In this document: piece by piece, positions 5,909 to 6,564 of the stretch
How the letters are laid out: each line of letters starts with the position of its first letter
Numbering within the stretch: position 1 is the stretch's first letter
NCBI GenBank assembly: GCA_014534295.1
Contig: JACVRU010000106.1
Location: forward strand, 1-6,564
From: Thermoleophilia bacterium
Lineage (GTDB): Bacteria; Actinomycetota; Thermoleophilia; Gaiellales; Gaiellaceae
Length of the DNA: 6,564 bases
Direction: 5' to 3'
The notes under the pieces: generated by a model
What the model was told of the DNA's origin: nothing
What the model saw: the letters and a program-made list of their open reading frames with translations, nothing else
The model's database searches: none
Position numbers and translations under genes: made by a program

Positions 5909-6561
5909 GGCGCCTCGCGCCTGTGCTCTCCGCGCTCGCGCTCGCCGGCTGCGGCGGCGGCGACGACGAGGCGGAGCCCACGACGGCCACCGGCGGGGCA
6001 GGAGAGGGCGGCTGCCGGGAGACGACGGAGCCGCAGCCGAAGCCGGAGGGGACGCTGCAGGCTCCGGACGAGCTCTTGGACGCCGCCACCGAGCATCGCG
6101 TCGTCGTCGAGACGAGCTGCGGCTCGTTCACGATCGTGCTCGACCCGGCCGGCGCTCCGCGCGCGGCCGCGTCCTTCGCCGCCCTCGCGGAGGACGGGTT
6201 CTACGACGGCACCGTCTTCCACCGGATCGTCCCCGGCTTCGTCATCCAGGGCGGCGACCCGACCGGGACCGGCTTCGGCGGTCCCGGCTACACGACGGTC
6301 GACCCCCCGGCCGGCGGGACGACGTACCCGCGCGGCGCCGTCGCGATGGCGAAAGCCGGTCCCGACCCGGCCGGCACCGCGGGCAGCCAGTTCTTCGTCG
6401 TCACGCGGGACGCAGGCCTGCCGCCGGACTACGCGGTGATCGGGCGGGTCACGGAGGGCATCGAGGCGGTCGACCGGATCGAAGCGCTGGGCGACGCGAC
6501 CACCGAGCTGCCGACGCGGCCCGTGGTCGTCGACCGGATGACGTACGAGCCTGGCAAGTAA
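5905..6561 (+). CDS. Cyclophilin-type peptidyl-prolyl cis-trans isomerase lipoprotein
   Basis: This encodes 218 residues. An N-terminal lipoprotein signal is clear: MRR, a short hydrophobic stretch and the lipobox LAGC with C16, followed by a Gly/acidic linker to about residue 62. The protein should be lipid-anchored on the outer face of the membrane. The cyclophilin domain (about 64-215) has FHRIVPGFVIQGGDPTGTG with catalytic R107 and Q115, AVAMAKAGPDPAGTAGSQFF at 145-164, and DYAVIGRVTEG. The Trp and His of human cyclophilin A (W121, H126) appear to be replaced by Leu and Tyr, which is common in bacterial members. C37 and C72 flank the linker and could form a disulfide outside the cell. The ATG overlaps the FAD subunit stop (ATGA); GGAGG sits only 1 nt before the ATG, so reinitiation is likely. 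Its role in this operon is unclear; it may be a housekeeping folding factor cotranscribed by position. The stop is TAA, 3 nt from the window end. Confidence 0.92.
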   Translation: MRRLAPVLSALALAGCGGGDDEAEPTTATGGAGEGGCRETTEPQPKPEGTLQAPDELLDAATEHRVVVETSCGSFTIVLDPAGAPRAAASFAALAEDGFYDGTVFHRIVPGFVIQGGDPTGTGFGGPGYTTVDPPAGGTTYPRGAVAMAKAGPDPAGTAGSQFFVVTRDAGLPPDYAVIGRVTEGIEAVDRIEALGDATTELPTRPVVVDRMTYEPGK

Positions 6562-6564
6562 CAC

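Noticed and set aside
6559..6564. A transcription terminator after the cyclophilin gene
   Set aside because: Only 3 nt follow the stop codon within the window, so nothing can be judged.

Overview
The window is very GC-rich, gene-dense bacterial DNA with almost no non-coding sequence. GC-rich codons, a possible pair of TANNNT leaderless start signals, and the style of the proteins (an actinobacterial-type acetyl-CoA synthetase N-terminus and a YagTSR-type molybdenum hydroxylase) suggest a high-GC actinomycete, perhaps a Thermoleophilia-like lineage. That placement is an inference from style, not from a marker gene.

Two divergent transcription units leave a gap of about 38 bp (1235-1272). Leftward (minus strand) are an M24-family metallopeptidase of the Xaa-Pro aminopeptidase/dipeptidase type (140-1234) and, joined by an ATGA stop/start overlap, the first 47 codons of an acetyl-CoA synthetase-like gene (1-143) that leaves the window. 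Rightward (plus strand) are five genes that all overlap their neighbours: a TIM-barrel amidohydrolase with an extra C-terminal region (1273-2427), then the three subunits of a molybdenum hydroxylase, and finally a cyclophilin-type peptidyl-prolyl isomerase lipoprotein (5905-6561). The hydroxylase subunits are the small 2x[2Fe-2S] protein (2420-2857), the large molybdopterin protein (2845-5094) and the FAD protein (5075-5908). The overlaps are 8, 13, 20 and 4 bp, so this looks like one translationally coupled operon.

The hydroxylase resembles the E. coli PaoABC/YagTSR aldehyde oxidoreductase branch more than CO dehydrogenase. The small subunit ends in the CRCGAYP signature, the large subunit has RAPG and DIGTGT motifs and a GEPP catalytic glutamate, and the FAD subunit carries a four-cysteine insert that should hold an extra [4Fe-4S] cluster. 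Electrons would pass from substrate at the Mo centre through the 2Fe-2S clusters to FAD, with the 4Fe-4S cluster near the FAD. No Tat signal is visible on any subunit, so the complex is probably cytoplasmic. The substrate cannot be read from sequence; the amidohydrolase in front suggests a short catabolic route in which oxidation and C-N, C-C or ester hydrolysis of one compound are linked.

The points most worth checking are a probable CTG start codon on the small subunit that conventional gene calling would miss, the back-to-back leaderless start signals, the unexplained C-terminal part of the amidohydrolase, and the lipoprotein cyclophilin coupled to a cytoplasmic redox enzyme. No RNA genes, mobile elements, CRISPR arrays or stretches over 300 bp without a gene were seen.
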